This document shows, piece by piece, positions 19,743 to 28,862 of a stretch of 31,312 nucleotides of DNA (the first letter of the stretch is position 1; the number at the start of each line of letters is the position of its first letter). The DNA is taken from contig JAKCWW010000386.1 in the NCBI GenBank assembly GCA_026260175.1, positions 75,564 through 106,875 on the forward strand. The letters run 5' to 3'. The notes under the pieces are model-generated. The model searched no databases and was not told the DNA's origin. It saw only the letters and a program-made list of their open reading frames with translations. This DNA is from Reticulitermes lucifugus (lineage: Eukaryota; Arthropoda; Insecta; Blattodea; Rhinotermitidae). A program made the translations under genes and the position numbers.

Positions 19743-20378
19743 TATTGTAAGAACAATTGTGGTATTGGTTTGCGTTAATTTTATGTGTACTTCTAGCTGT
19801 CATGGTACCGAAAATAATCTTTATTTATGTACTTATAAGTACTGAATATCAGGCTTAAAAATAGATCATTTAACTGTGTTATGTAAGGGCTGTTCACTGT
19901 GGAAAGAAGGGAAAGTTATTATAAGAATTTTGTGATATAGTGTTACATTGGTTATGTTCTTCTGCGACGCGACATCTTTCACGTACAGGTTGTCATAACC
20001 AAACCAATATTTTATCGTTCTGATATCTCATAATGTTACGTAGTCAGCATGGAGAGATCAATCATTCAAATCTCTATTTTTTTTATCCAGCTCACCCTCC
20101 TTTCTGCTCCCTTTTTTCTAAAGATTTGGAAACTTATTTTGCGGAATGGCGAAGTCTTCGTCTGTTACGTATGTAGACCGGAAGGAATAAACTTTCAGTT
20201 CAGGAGACATTGATGTGTGGAATCGCGTGCCAAGGGGACGCCGTGGGCGGACAGTTATGCGATTCTTGGAAGTGGCTGACCGCTACCGGGTAGCTGATAC
20301 GTTCAAGTGTCCACGTGTGTGACGGCTACTGTCAGCTTTGCGAGTACAGTCGATAGTAATGTCCCTGCTGGAAATAAT
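19743..20378. other. unassigned DNA
   Basis: No gene or repeat family recognised. Confidence 0.5.
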
Positions 20379-20643
20379 AATAATAATTTCTGTGGCGCAA
20401 CAGCCCAACTCGAACTTAGGCCTTCTCATTGTTGAGCTTTCTAGATCACGCACAATTACACACACACACCGTAGGAATCCTCTGAACGAGTGATTAGCTC
20501 GTCGCAGAAACCGCTACCTACACAGCACACAACAAACACAAGTATGAATATACATACCCACAGTGGGACTCGAACACGCGACACCAGCAATCAAGTGGCT
20601 GCAGACCTACGCCTTAGACTGCACGGCCACCAGGATCGGCTTT
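20379..20643 (-). mobile_element. tRNA-Leu-like headed SINE, full length, (ATT)n tail
   Basis: Minus strand: head GCCGATCCTGGTGGCCGTGC then AGTCTAAGGCG (A box, about 20640-20610), B box GTGTTCGAGTCCCAC (about 20578-20564), a body including GTAGCGGTTTCTGCGACGAG and TCAGAGGATTCCTACGGTG, then the end GGCCTAAGTTCGAGTTGGGC, TGTTGCGCCACAG and an (ATT)n tail (20379-20393 read as AAT on plus). Same family as the window-edge heads and 24744-24991. It sits tail-to-microsatellite beside the LINE 3' end at 20645. Confidence 0.8.
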
Positions 20644-20644
20644 G

Positions 20645-20880
20645 TTATTATTATTATTATTATTATTATTGTTTGTTTATTTATTTGTTTTGTTGTGTTA
20701 GTTTTATTTTGTCCTGTTCCTTGTCCATTGTTATTTNNNNNNNNNNNNNNNNNNNNNNNNNNNNNNNNNNNNNNNNNNNNNNNNNNNNNNNNNNNNNNNN
20801 NNNNNNNNNTGTAATTGGCCATCTGGCTGTTGACTCGGCACATTAATAAACCAGAATTGAATTGAATTGAATTATTATTT
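20645..20880 (+). mobile_element. 3' end of a Jockey-type LINE, interrupted by an assembly gap
   Basis: After an (ATT)n run (20645-20670) come a T/G-rich segment, the N gap, and then a unique end: GGCCATCTGGCTGTTGACTC, GGCACATTAATAAACC and (ATTGA)n. This aligns by eye with the 3' end of the minus-strand LINE at 28861-28930 (GGCACTTGTGCTGTTAAGCC, TGCACCTTAATAAATGCCC, ATTGAATTTAATT). Both carry an AATAAA-type signal a few bases before the tail. No coding part is present. Confidence 0.6.
20737..20809. other. assembly gap (73 N)
   Basis: A run of 73 undetermined bases inside the LINE 3' UTR fragment. Open frames running across it are artefacts. Confidence 0.98.
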
Positions 20881-21829
20881 GTTCTGTGATGTTAAGTTTT
20901 TAATGTATAGTTACAGGTTTTACCACAACAGTTACAAATGTTATAAAAATTATTATTTGAGACTGGGAATTTACGAACAATGTGGTACGTTCAGAGCATT
21001 GCTGTGTCTCTAGATGTTGTTGGAGATAGCGTACCTTTCTTCAGGTTTATAAGTTTCGAACTGTTGTGCAGGGTGTTATGCGCCACACTGCTTCTGATGG
21101 GGCTGTTGGTACTGATGCCACCTGCTACTTAAGCTATCTTTATGTAATTTTGTGTTATTGCTGTTATCTTCGAATGACAGAGTGAATGATAATTGATGAA
21201 TTAGGAAGAATGTAGGTGAGTACTATAAGGACATATGCCTGGAAGGACTTAGGAAAGCCATGACAAGATCCGTTTCCAGTTACATATATTTTCCATCTTA
21301 ATAACCTACGAGTATACTCCTAAGATACATTTTAAGTTATTCCTCCCATCTAATTTTTGTTTCATTAAGAGATTGTTTGCAATTTATCTCACTATAATCA
21401 ACATCTGACAGATGTGCAGAGTGTTACACCTCGCGTAGGCACGAACTGCAGTGTTATAACGGGGCGAGTGGAGGTGAGAGTTGGGGGTGTAATTGATTTC
21501 CGAATCTTTGTGGGGGCAGCCAGGGCGCGCTGTACGTAAGGCTGCAGCTACACCATGCACTGGATTCGCTATATCGCAGGCTCGCTACAGTAACACACGT
21601 ACACTGTTGTCACTCCCATTGCTCAGAAAGTCCTGCAATACCCGCCGGTAGAGTTCACACCTTTCCGGAGGTGAAAATTTTACAGTTATATTCAAAAGGA
21701 CATAAATTGTCATGTTTAACTAAAATAAAGTAAAGTAAACTGTAATGCAGTTAAAAATATTTGCGTGCTTAACTGAACACCACGCCATGAAGACTTTGAG
21801 GGAGCTGTGCTATAGATCCAAGGATTCTG
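20881..21829. other. unassigned DNA
   Basis: Includes a GC-richer patch near 21440-21560. No ORF or repeat family recognised. Confidence 0.45.
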
Positions 21830-22036
21830 ATTCTCTGATCCTTAGTTGTAGGTAGAAGTGATCATATTCACGCTTCGTCCGCTTTAACATTTCCCCCGAT
21901 GTTACTGGGTAGAAGACTGCTCGAGTTTCTGAACCGGTCTAAAAGCGGTGGAAAGAGGAAAGTGTTTACCCATTGCTGGGGATAGAACCCCCAATACTCG
22001 ATCTCAAGTATTCCACGATGGTATCGCCACATCATT
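21830..22036 (-). mobile_element. tRNA-derived SINE with shared 3' domain
   Basis: Minus strand: head GGCGATACCATCGTGGAATAC (A box, about 22028-22008), B box GGGGTTCTATCCCC (about 21991-21978), then the 3' domain GTTAAAGCGGACGAAGCGTG (about 21887-21868) and TGATCACTTC. The head differs from the GGTATAGCGAC head but the 3' domain is recognisably the same. Confidence 0.65.
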
Positions 22037-22485
22037 ACTTTCGAATGCATATCACGCGACGTTACATACCTTACACAATTAAAAGAGTATCATTAAATAT
22101 GTCAAGAATTTGTAGATAAGAGTAGTTAATTAAAAGGCCTTTAGTTACAATAAAGCTTCAGATACATATACTCGAAATACGTAGGTATATATAAGTACTA
22201 AATCATTCGAAATTTCGTAATTAATATTTTACTCTTGTATTAATACAAATTAGGAAAAATAAAGGAAGAAATCGACCCCTCAAAACCATCGAAATATGGA
22301 AAAATGAATGTATTTTTCTCTGCAGTGCTCATTGCTTTTTGAAGAGTCACGGTCTTCGCTCCTTTGTCCTCGTTATAAGAGTAGTATGTAGGAGAGGATG
22401 AGTGTGAAGCACTCTTGGGATGGTAGTCACAATTAAGAACCAAGTTATTCCGAGAGAAACTTATCCCAATCCTATTTCTGTATCA
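22037..22485. other. unassigned AT-rich DNA
   Basis: A 67-codon minus frame (22240-22443) without motif. Nothing else recognised. Confidence 0.5.
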
Positions 22486-22556
22486 TCACTCTTACTCGGG
22501 ACCAAACCCGGAACTCCGAGGTGAGAAGCCGACAACTAAACTTGCAAGGCCTTTTG
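22486..22556 (-). mobile_element. SINE head fragment, family of 8866-9036
   Basis: Minus strand GGCCTTGCAAGTTTAGTTGTC, GGCTTCTCACC and CCGGGTTTGGTCCCG align with the head and B box of the copy at 8866-9036. Only about 70 bases remain. Confidence 0.6.
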
Positions 22557-22598
22557 AATATGAAAATCATCTAAATAATGCTGAATAGTTCAGTTCGT

Positions 22599-22634
22599 AC
22601 AGCACAGCACAGCACAGCACAGCACAGCACAGCA
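22599..22634. repeat. (ACAGC)n microsatellite
   Basis: Seven near-perfect pentanucleotide units, an uncommon repeat class in this window, where most microsatellites are AAT. Confidence 0.9.
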
Positions 22635-22882
22635 AACGTACAGTCACCGTTACCAAGTAACACCAGTTAATGCTGTTTACGGCAAATTAGCGCTGTTTGT
22701 GTATGAGTAACAATGCACAAAGGCTGTCTGCAAAATTTTAGAGCTTTGAAACATTATAATGCTGTGCTTTGAAAGGTTAAAAGAGGATTATGAGTCGTGC
22801 TTTTATTATGGGACTGTTGAGTTTCCCCGTGTAGTTACATATGAAAATCACACGAAGGTATCGTGTGTCGATCCTATCACAG

Positions 22883-22996
22883 CACTATTTAGTGCTCTTT
22901 ACGTACTTTCAGACGTACAAAAGTCTCTGTCACAAACAACACTACTTAGTGCTCTTTACGTGCTTTCAGACGTACAAAATGATATTTTACAAAGTC
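22883..22996. repeat. 57-bp tandem duplication
   Basis: Copy 1 begins at 22883 and copy 2 at 22940. The first 40 bases differ at only two positions; the rest of the unit has diverged. The unit is 19 codons, so the plus frame 22759-23082 (107 codons) contains two copies of LSALYVLSDVQ-type sequence. No family match for this frame, which starts with an ordinary ATG and lacks any recognised motif. I regard it as non-coding. Confidence 0.75.
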
Positions 22997-23497
22997 GTAA
23001 TTCCCAATGTGTTTGGGCTGAAATATCTGCAGCTTACATTAAAAATGTAAATTTTTTTTATCATATTAGGATTAAAAACTGAGATTTAAAAACCTCCTTT
23101 TAGAGTACTACACTAGCTAGTGTACGGTGCAGACGCATATCACCTTTAATAATATTACCTCCTTAAATACAGCTTTCTATTAAAAAACGCGATATGCTCC
23201 GACTTTACTAGAAAACTAAAAAACGGTAGAATATGTCTAAGACTCCAAAAATAACACGCTATAACAATCACACAACACAGGCTCTACCTAACATCACGGG
23301 AAATGAAAATAAGGCTATGTTTACGTCTTGTAAACGGAGGATCTAAAGTGGCTATAATTTAAAACTATGGCTTGCACTAGGAGTAGTGCTTTTCAAAAAG
23401 AGTTTTAAATCCCAATTTTTAATTCTAATGTAGTAAAAAGTTTACATTTTTTATGTAAGCTGCAAATTTTTTACCTCAAAAACGTTGAGAATTACGA
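22994..23497. repeat. diverged inverted repeat, arms about 100 bp, 300-bp interior
   Basis: The left arm (22994-23099) and the reverse complement of the right arm (about 23402-23497) share GTCGTAATTC, TGCAGCTTACAT, AAAAATGTAAA and AT(T)AGGATTAAAAA in the same order, with small indels; I estimate about three-quarters identity by eye. This is either a pair of inverted copies of an unidentified repeat or an old foldback element. A hammerhead-like core lies about 100 bp beyond the right arm (23595). Confidence 0.65.
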
Positions 23498-23594
23498 CTT
23501 ACGAGTATATGTAAAAGAATGTGACCTCGTTTTTAATACAGGTTTTGTGTTTATACATAAGATAATATTGTCTAAATATTTTTGTTATTGACAG

Positions 23595-23624
23595 CTGATA
23601 ATGGCCTTTGCGGCCGAAACATGT
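23595..23624 (+). ncRNA. hammerhead-like core, decayed
   Basis: CTGATAA (23595-23601; canonical CTGATGA with G8 changed to A), T, stem II GGCC/GGCC (23603-23606, 23612-23615), GAAAC (23616-23620) and ATGTT. Same layout as the candidate at 13094-13125, including the extra T before stem II and the CATG after GAAA. Stem I pairing is poor. A G8 change should abolish cleavage, so this copy is predicted inactive. Confidence 0.5.
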
Positions 23625-23630
23625 TGTATG

Positions 23631-24735
23631 TTTGAAGGTAGTTATATAAAAAGGTATTAAATAAAGCGTTGTGATTGGCGGACATGTAACACCTCCGTTA
23701 CAAGTGTCACAGCCGGAGGTCTACAAAAATGCAAGTCTTGCGGTTCTTAGATTTCCGAATGACAGAAAGGCGGAAAACACGTCCAAAATGGTCTTATCTT
23801 ATGGTTTTATCTCGGTTCCTTTTTGATAATCCGGAGACTCCTGCATCCGTATATATTGTTTGTCATTTATGTTCATTGTTGAATTACATGACAGAACATT
23901 CCTTCTGTTACGATACACTTTTATACACCCCCAAAAGACGGCTTTTTCTAAATGATCTCCATGGAAGTTTGCAGAAAATAAGTTTTGTGTGTTACAGTCC
24001 TCGCCTCTCCTCATGCATGCTGCGTGTTTCGTCTAACTAATCCGCCATTATTTAATAACCCTGACAAAATTAAGCGAAGGACGTACTTCGAAGCTCTTGA
24101 TTACGTAATTTTCTCCATCCTCTTGTCACGCCCTGCCTCTTACGTTCAAATATTCTCCCCAGCTTTCTGTCCTCCAGATATCAAAGTCAGTGTTCTGTCT
24201 GAGCGAGACATGAAGTTGGAGTTGAAGATGAAATGAACAGACGAAAGCACAGTTCTGACTTCCAAGTGCCTTATTCTGTGTGAAGTGACTCTTGTATTTT
24301 AATGTAAAAAGGGAGATATCAACAGGAAACACACACCTATTTTCGTAATTAATTAGCAGTTTATTTTTATAGAATATTTTAACTTCTTCTCACTTTACAG
24401 GAAAGATGTGGGTCTTTGTATCAGAATTCTATTCTTTGAAGTAGAGTGGAGCCGTTCCGCTCAGGCGAACATGTAATTGAAGAATTCTTAGTAACAGTTA
24501 CGAGCATATTCTTCCTGATTTCGATTTTCGGGTCTTAAAAATTTGTTGGTCTTACGAAGTCCTGCTCATAAAACTAGAGTTTTATTCGCCATTCAAGAGT
24601 GTTTAAATTATGCCTTCTGTGTGCCTGTACGTAGGAATCTGGTCCTGTGGTTAAGACATTATTTTAAAATATATCAGTGATAATTTACGACAGTGATTTT
24701 ACGAAATGTTAATAATAAGGGTTTAGAAGGAACTT
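23631..24735. other. unassigned DNA
   Basis: The 103-codon plus frame 23729-24040 has no recognised domain. No repeat family identified. Confidence 0.45.
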
Positions 24736-24743
24736 CTTTAAGA

Positions 24744-24991
24744 TTTTTTTTTCCAATGGCTCGACAGCCCCTTGGGGGCCTAGGCCGCCTCATTTTTCGA
24801 GGCTTCACGATCATAGTTTATAGACACACCACACTCGGAAGGACTCCTCTGGACGAGGGACCAGCTAGTCGCAGATTCCTCTACCTGACAACATACAACA
24901 CTCACAAAAGACTGATATCCATGCCCTAGGCGGGATTCGAACCCACAATCCCAGTAAGCGAGCGGCTGTAGACCCACGCCTTAGACCGCGC
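24744..24991 (-). mobile_element. tRNA-Leu-like headed SINE, slightly 5'-truncated, with target duplication
   Basis: Minus strand: starts GCGCGGTCTAAGGCGTGGG (A box), B box GGGTTCGAATCCCGCC (about 24945-24930, canonical), body with AGAGGAATCTGCGACTAGC, end GGCCTAGGCCCCCAAGGGGC, TGTCGAGCCATTGG and an A-run tail. The flanks CTTTAAGATTT (from 24736) and CTTTAAGAATTT (24992-25003) read as a target duplication with one indel. The extreme 5' bases present at the window-edge copies are missing. Confidence 0.85.
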
Positions 24992-25003
24992 CTTTAAGAA
25001 TTT

Positions 25004-25850
25004 AGTATTGTTAAATTTAAAGAATAAAGAGCTGAACTTATTTTGTCGATGCAAGTTAGCTTCGGTTTGTGCCAACGTAATCAGTTTGAAACTACAGATT
25101 TGGAAATAACACAAAAAATGCGTCGTACAGGGACTGCAGATTATTTGGCCAGTATCGTTGGTCAATACACAGACTGTTTTGCTTGACGGCAGGAAACGTG
25201 CGCTCGCCGCCATTTAAATTTTCTCTCAGTCAGGGTTCACAAATTTCAGATTTATATATTCAGTTAATATTGGGTTTATACACACCGTATTTAAAGAAGA
25301 TTCTGGATAGGGTTAGTTCAAGGTATTACAGCGAATGTTAGGTCTGTTCTCGCCATGTTTAAAGAAGGTGCTAGAAACGGTTTCCTTTGGCTCGCAGATG
25401 CGTATGACATGTAAAAAACACGTTGCTTATTGCATGTAGAATTTCTGCTGTTGAAATTTTAAAACACCATGTACTGAATGCTTTCTAGCACATCGTCAGT
25501 GTTATTATTATTATTATTGCTATTATTATTGTACACTTTATATTTAAAATTACACACACGTGAATTCGCACCAGTAGAGTCCTGGTGAACAAGGTATCTG
25601 CAATCCCATGCTGTTTTTCTGTCACTAACATCACTCTGCAAACACAGTGTAATTAAAATCTCATCATCACAGCACAAATGGCGTCAGAATATGCGTAATA
25701 TCGTTTTAATTTATGGACGCATAAAAAGGATCCAATTATCCTAGTGCAATTTTGTAATTTTGGAGCAAGTTAACGGGTAAGGTGTTTAGAAATTATGCTC
25801 GCGATGAAGACGATATGAAGTAGGGCACTCGAAATAGCACGTTGTGTGCT
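25004..25850. other. unassigned DNA with an (ATT)n microsatellite
   Basis: (ATT)n lies at 25501-25531. The 95-codon minus frame 24926-25213 is largely SINE shadow and random sequence. Nothing else recognised. Confidence 0.5.
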
Positions 25851-26495
25851 ATGATGATATGATCTTTAATTAAATTAAAAATTTTTCACGCTGTAAATGA
25901 AGAAAACCGTATGACCAATTGCACTGTCTTGCTGAAAAAAGGAGTAGATTTTCTCATATTCGAACAGGTGGTCAAAAACGGTGTCAAAATGTGTGTGAAA
26001 TGTGGGTGTGAATTTATGATTTCAGAAAATTTAGCCCTGCAATCCTAGCTGCACTCATAGCACACCACACACCAACCAATGGCACTTCATGGATTGACAC
26101 GGAAACCTGTTATTATGAGAGTTCCTGTATCCGCTGACGCGAAAAAAAAGCTTTGTCGCTAAACAGAAAAGGTGTGGGTTACGTGTATGGAAATGTAACA
26201 GTTATTTCAATATGCACGGACACTGTAGACACGCCTATCTCTTGGGCAAGTCGAACCAAATATTTCCTTGGAGATGTTTTTAATCTAGCACCCATTTCGT
26301 CTAGGTTTCCATCAACAAATATCTTCAGCGTGTTATCTTCCTCTCTGGCTTGGAACCTGTTGCCTGAAGTCTTGTCACATATTTGTAAATTGTTGTCATG
26401 TCTGGGATAGGCGCACCAGGAAACTTTCTTTTAAACATACAGTGGCACTTTTTGTAGGATCCGTATTTAGCATATGTATCGTGCAGAAACACGCG
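25850..26495 (-). mobile_element. IS630/mariner-superfamily DDE transposase relic
   Basis: Read in three frames on the minus strand, the order of a DDE transposase is clear. N-terminal HTH region: AKYGSYKKC, FKRKFPGAPIPD and RLQATGS (26485-26340), then MGARLKTSPRKYLVRLAQEIG (about 26310-26240). First catalytic region: FLFSDKAF (about 26170-26147), corresponding to the usual SDEAW. Then VGVWCAMSAARI (about 26080-26045) and FFQQDSAIGHT (about 25937-25905), with the second Asp. Sequence resembling the third acidic block is hard to see below 25890. Many stops and indels, including loss between first and second blocks. I recognise this as the family common in cockroach/termite repeats with an LxxTPRKSLxRLAQETGVS motif. 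Dead copy. Confidence 0.75.
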
Positions 26496-27067
26496 ATGTT
26501 ACAGTGGTAATTCCATCGAGACCGAAGACTGACTGTTGAATAGTACAACGAACAACACCACCACCGCCAACAACAATGACAATATTAACATTAACAACAA
26601 CAATAACAACAATAACAAGTCTGCAACAGTGCGGGTGCATTCATCTAGCTGAGTCAGCCAAGTCGATGCGATAATGTAGCCGACAGGAAGTGACCAACCA
26701 TATGGGCCAGATAAAGTACGGACCGTTTAGAATGCTATAAATGGTTGTCTTTTTGACGAAATTGTGAAAAATGTAGACGTTTCAAGACCACTATACCGAA
26801 AATATTACTGGTTTTGTCTCTTTCAGGTAGCTCTAACCGTAAATTCGAATTGCAGTTTTTACTATACCTCTTGTTTTTAGGGGGTCAGTTCCAGAAACTT
26901 CGACAAACTGTGTCGAATTAAAAACTTAAACACTGAGAAGAAATTGAGACTTTATGTATGCATCTGCAGGTGCAGAAATTCGGCAGAAGTGTGGGTGGGA
27001 AGCATGTATTTTGTGTGGAGGGTCGGGCGGCGCGGACTTGGTAACGCCAGAAAAGCGTGCAAATATG
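26496..27067. other. unassigned DNA with an (AAC)-rich tract
   Basis: ACC/AAC-rich low-complexity sequence at about 26548-26620. A small TTCGACA/TGTCGAA palindrome lies at about 26899-26917, ahead of the next transposase relic. No gene recognised. Confidence 0.5.
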
Positions 27068-27530
27068 GCTGCTCTATTGAAATTATACACAAAGTAGGAA
27101 CAACATTGTCACTCTTTTCTTGGTTGACGGTAGTAAGAAAGCTGTCGAAATTCTGCGCCGCATAGAGCTGCAGCACGGTGATAAGTGCAAATCTCTGTAG
27201 CAGGTGTACAAATGTAGTAGGAAGTTCATAATTGCGATGTCGGCCGGGCCAAGCACACGGACTCGTAACGCCGCAGGCATTTGTGGCTGAACTCGTCGAT
27301 AGAGAAAATATTGCGTTAAGGCCAATGAACTGGACGTCATGGTGGTTATCGGTTATGATTCAGCTCACTGTTTCGCCTACGACTTGTTGCAACTACACAT
27401 ACATTTTGCAAGATCGCTGCCTGTACATTTAACTCCTGGAAATGGAGGACAGACACGTGGATGCCTGAGAGGTTTGCGGCGATACAGAGCAGTAATTGAC
27501 GACTTCCAGAAGTGGGTAAGCAAATAATGG
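27068..27530 (+). mobile_element. mariner-type transposase, N-terminal relic
   Basis: Starts at ATGGCTGCTCTATTG (27066 onwards, MAALLKLYTKSEQ) and continues through changing frames. SKKAVEILRRIELQHGDKC (about 27130-27190) resembles the first HTH (xxxAVEIHRRxxxxHGDxC). AGPSTRTR / VTPQAFVAELVDREN (27240-27310) matches the linker after the GRP-type motif. YDSAHCFAYDLLQLH and FARSLPVHLTP (27351-27435) match the second HTH and the ARWVPxxLT motif. RRYRAVIDDFQKWVSK (about 27478-27527) matches the stretch before the first catalytic Asp. The catalytic domain is missing. Not related by continuity to the C-terminal relic at 64-335. Confidence 0.65.
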
Positions 27531-27831
27531 CGCCTTTGCAGTAAACTCTCAGTTATACACATATGCTGCGGCATACGTGCTGCGCGTGTTTTGTAATTTA
27601 AAGACAAGTGTACTACACTTTGTGATTTTGTGTAAACAACGCATGATGATGGAAAAAAAATTAACGAAATATGTGTTGCAGTTAAGCTGTCCAACGAATG
27701 TGCACAAATACAGTTGTATTCAGACTGATTGTATATTATTTGATTAAATAATATTTACACTAGTTCTTTCGTTTACATGGATTACGCCTCTGGCCTGTTA
27801 AAATTCAGAATTAACTTCTACAATTTGTACC

Positions 27832-28155
27832 AGGGGGCACGCGGTGACGCACTTGGTTGAGGCACTGCCCTAGAAGCTGGAAGGTCGCGGGTTCGATTCC
27901 CGATGTTGTCATTGGAATTTTTCTTTGACATAATACTTTCGGTCTCATTATGGCCCTGGGGTCGACTCAGCCACTAACAGAAATGAGTACCAGGAATATT
28001 TCCTGGGGAGTAAAGGCGGCCGGTGCGTAGAGCTGACAACCTTATCACCTTCATGTGCCGATTGTCTAGAAATCTGGGAGCCTCAACCTCCTGGAACCCT
28101 AAAGGGCCTGTCCAGGCCTGTAATGGGATTGCTTTACATTTACCTTTTTACCTTT
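27832..28155 (+). mobile_element. tRNA-derived SINE, GGGGCACGCGGTG-headed family, with target duplication
   Basis: Head GGGGCACGCGGTGACGCAC with A-box TTGGTTGAGGCACTGCC (about 27852-27868) and a near-perfect B box GGGTTCGATTCCCGA (27889-27903). Body GGCCCTGGGGTCGACTCAGCC, TACCAGG, the shared 3' domain GGAGTAAAGGCGGCCGGTGC (about 28006-28025) and CTGACAACC, then CCTCAACCTCCTGGAACC and a T/C/A-rich tail. The flanks ACAATTTGTACC (27820-27831) and ACAATTTTTACC (28156-28167) match at 11 of 12 bases. Opposite strand to its sister copy at 17911-18209. Confidence 0.88.
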
Positions 28156-28167
28156 ACAATTTTTACC

Positions 28168-28826
28168 TCTATAAACAGTTCTTAAGGCTCCTTAATTGGG
28201 AGATCGGCTCATCAGTTGGCCTCTAATTATACACGGCAAAACGAAATGCAAACGAACATCCGTGGTACAAATATAATTCGAACACATGCTCCAATCTTTC
28301 TGTGATCGAATACGAAGTATATGTGTTGCACTGCACTGCACTGCCGTTTTTAATTTAGAGCAGTATTGAAAGGAAAGGAATCTGTGAAGCTTTTTGGATC
28401 ATTGTCGTAACTGTCACGTATTCGCCTGTAGGTTCTGGTTCACGCTTTACAGAAGTGACAGAGAAGTTGCCGCTCTGTCGCGGCGGCTCGTAAGGTGCAT
28501 GGTATTCTCTGCTTCAGAGTTTCCCAACTTAATTTGCTATGGAACACTTTCATACTCGAATAATTTTTGCAGAGTCCGTAATAGACTTCTCATACATGAA
28601 GTTAAAAAACTACTCCACACATAACTAAGGATAGTAACTGAATGTTAATCAAATGTATGATGTCACCATGCGCATGTGTAGAAGTAAAGATCACATTTAT
28701 TGCGTTTGAGTAATGAACCTGAAGAAATAATACGCGGTTCCATAAGAAGAAAAACTCGTTCTCAAACTCTTGTTAAATATTTGAACGAAGATATGATTTT
28801 CAATTGAAAATGAAAATTGTGGCTGA
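28168..28826. other. unassigned DNA
   Basis: A short (CACTG)n run at 28329-28343 and a 76-codon plus frame (28394-28624) without motif. Nothing else recognised. Confidence 0.45.
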
Positions 28827-28827
28827 A

Positions 28828-28862
<35 letters not shown>

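Noticed and set aside
20490..20846. Open frames of 118, 83 and 78 codons across the gap
   Set aside because: They consist of SINE sequence, an (ATT)n run and undetermined bases.
22599..22634. Possible CRISPR-like or other spaced repeat array
   Set aside because: A simple pentanucleotide microsatellite without spacers; the DNA is eukaryotic in character.
23729..24040. 103-codon plus-strand frame as a host exon
   Set aside because: No recognisable family, no convincing splice-site pair, and length is within chance for AT-rich DNA of this size.
26153..26410. 85-codon plus-strand frame
   Set aside because: It is the antisense of the DDE transposase relic.
27833..27910. Genuine tRNA gene (good A and B boxes)
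   Set aside because: No acceptor-stem pairing or anticodon arm; the sequence continues into a SINE body with target duplication and a second copy exists at 17911-18209.
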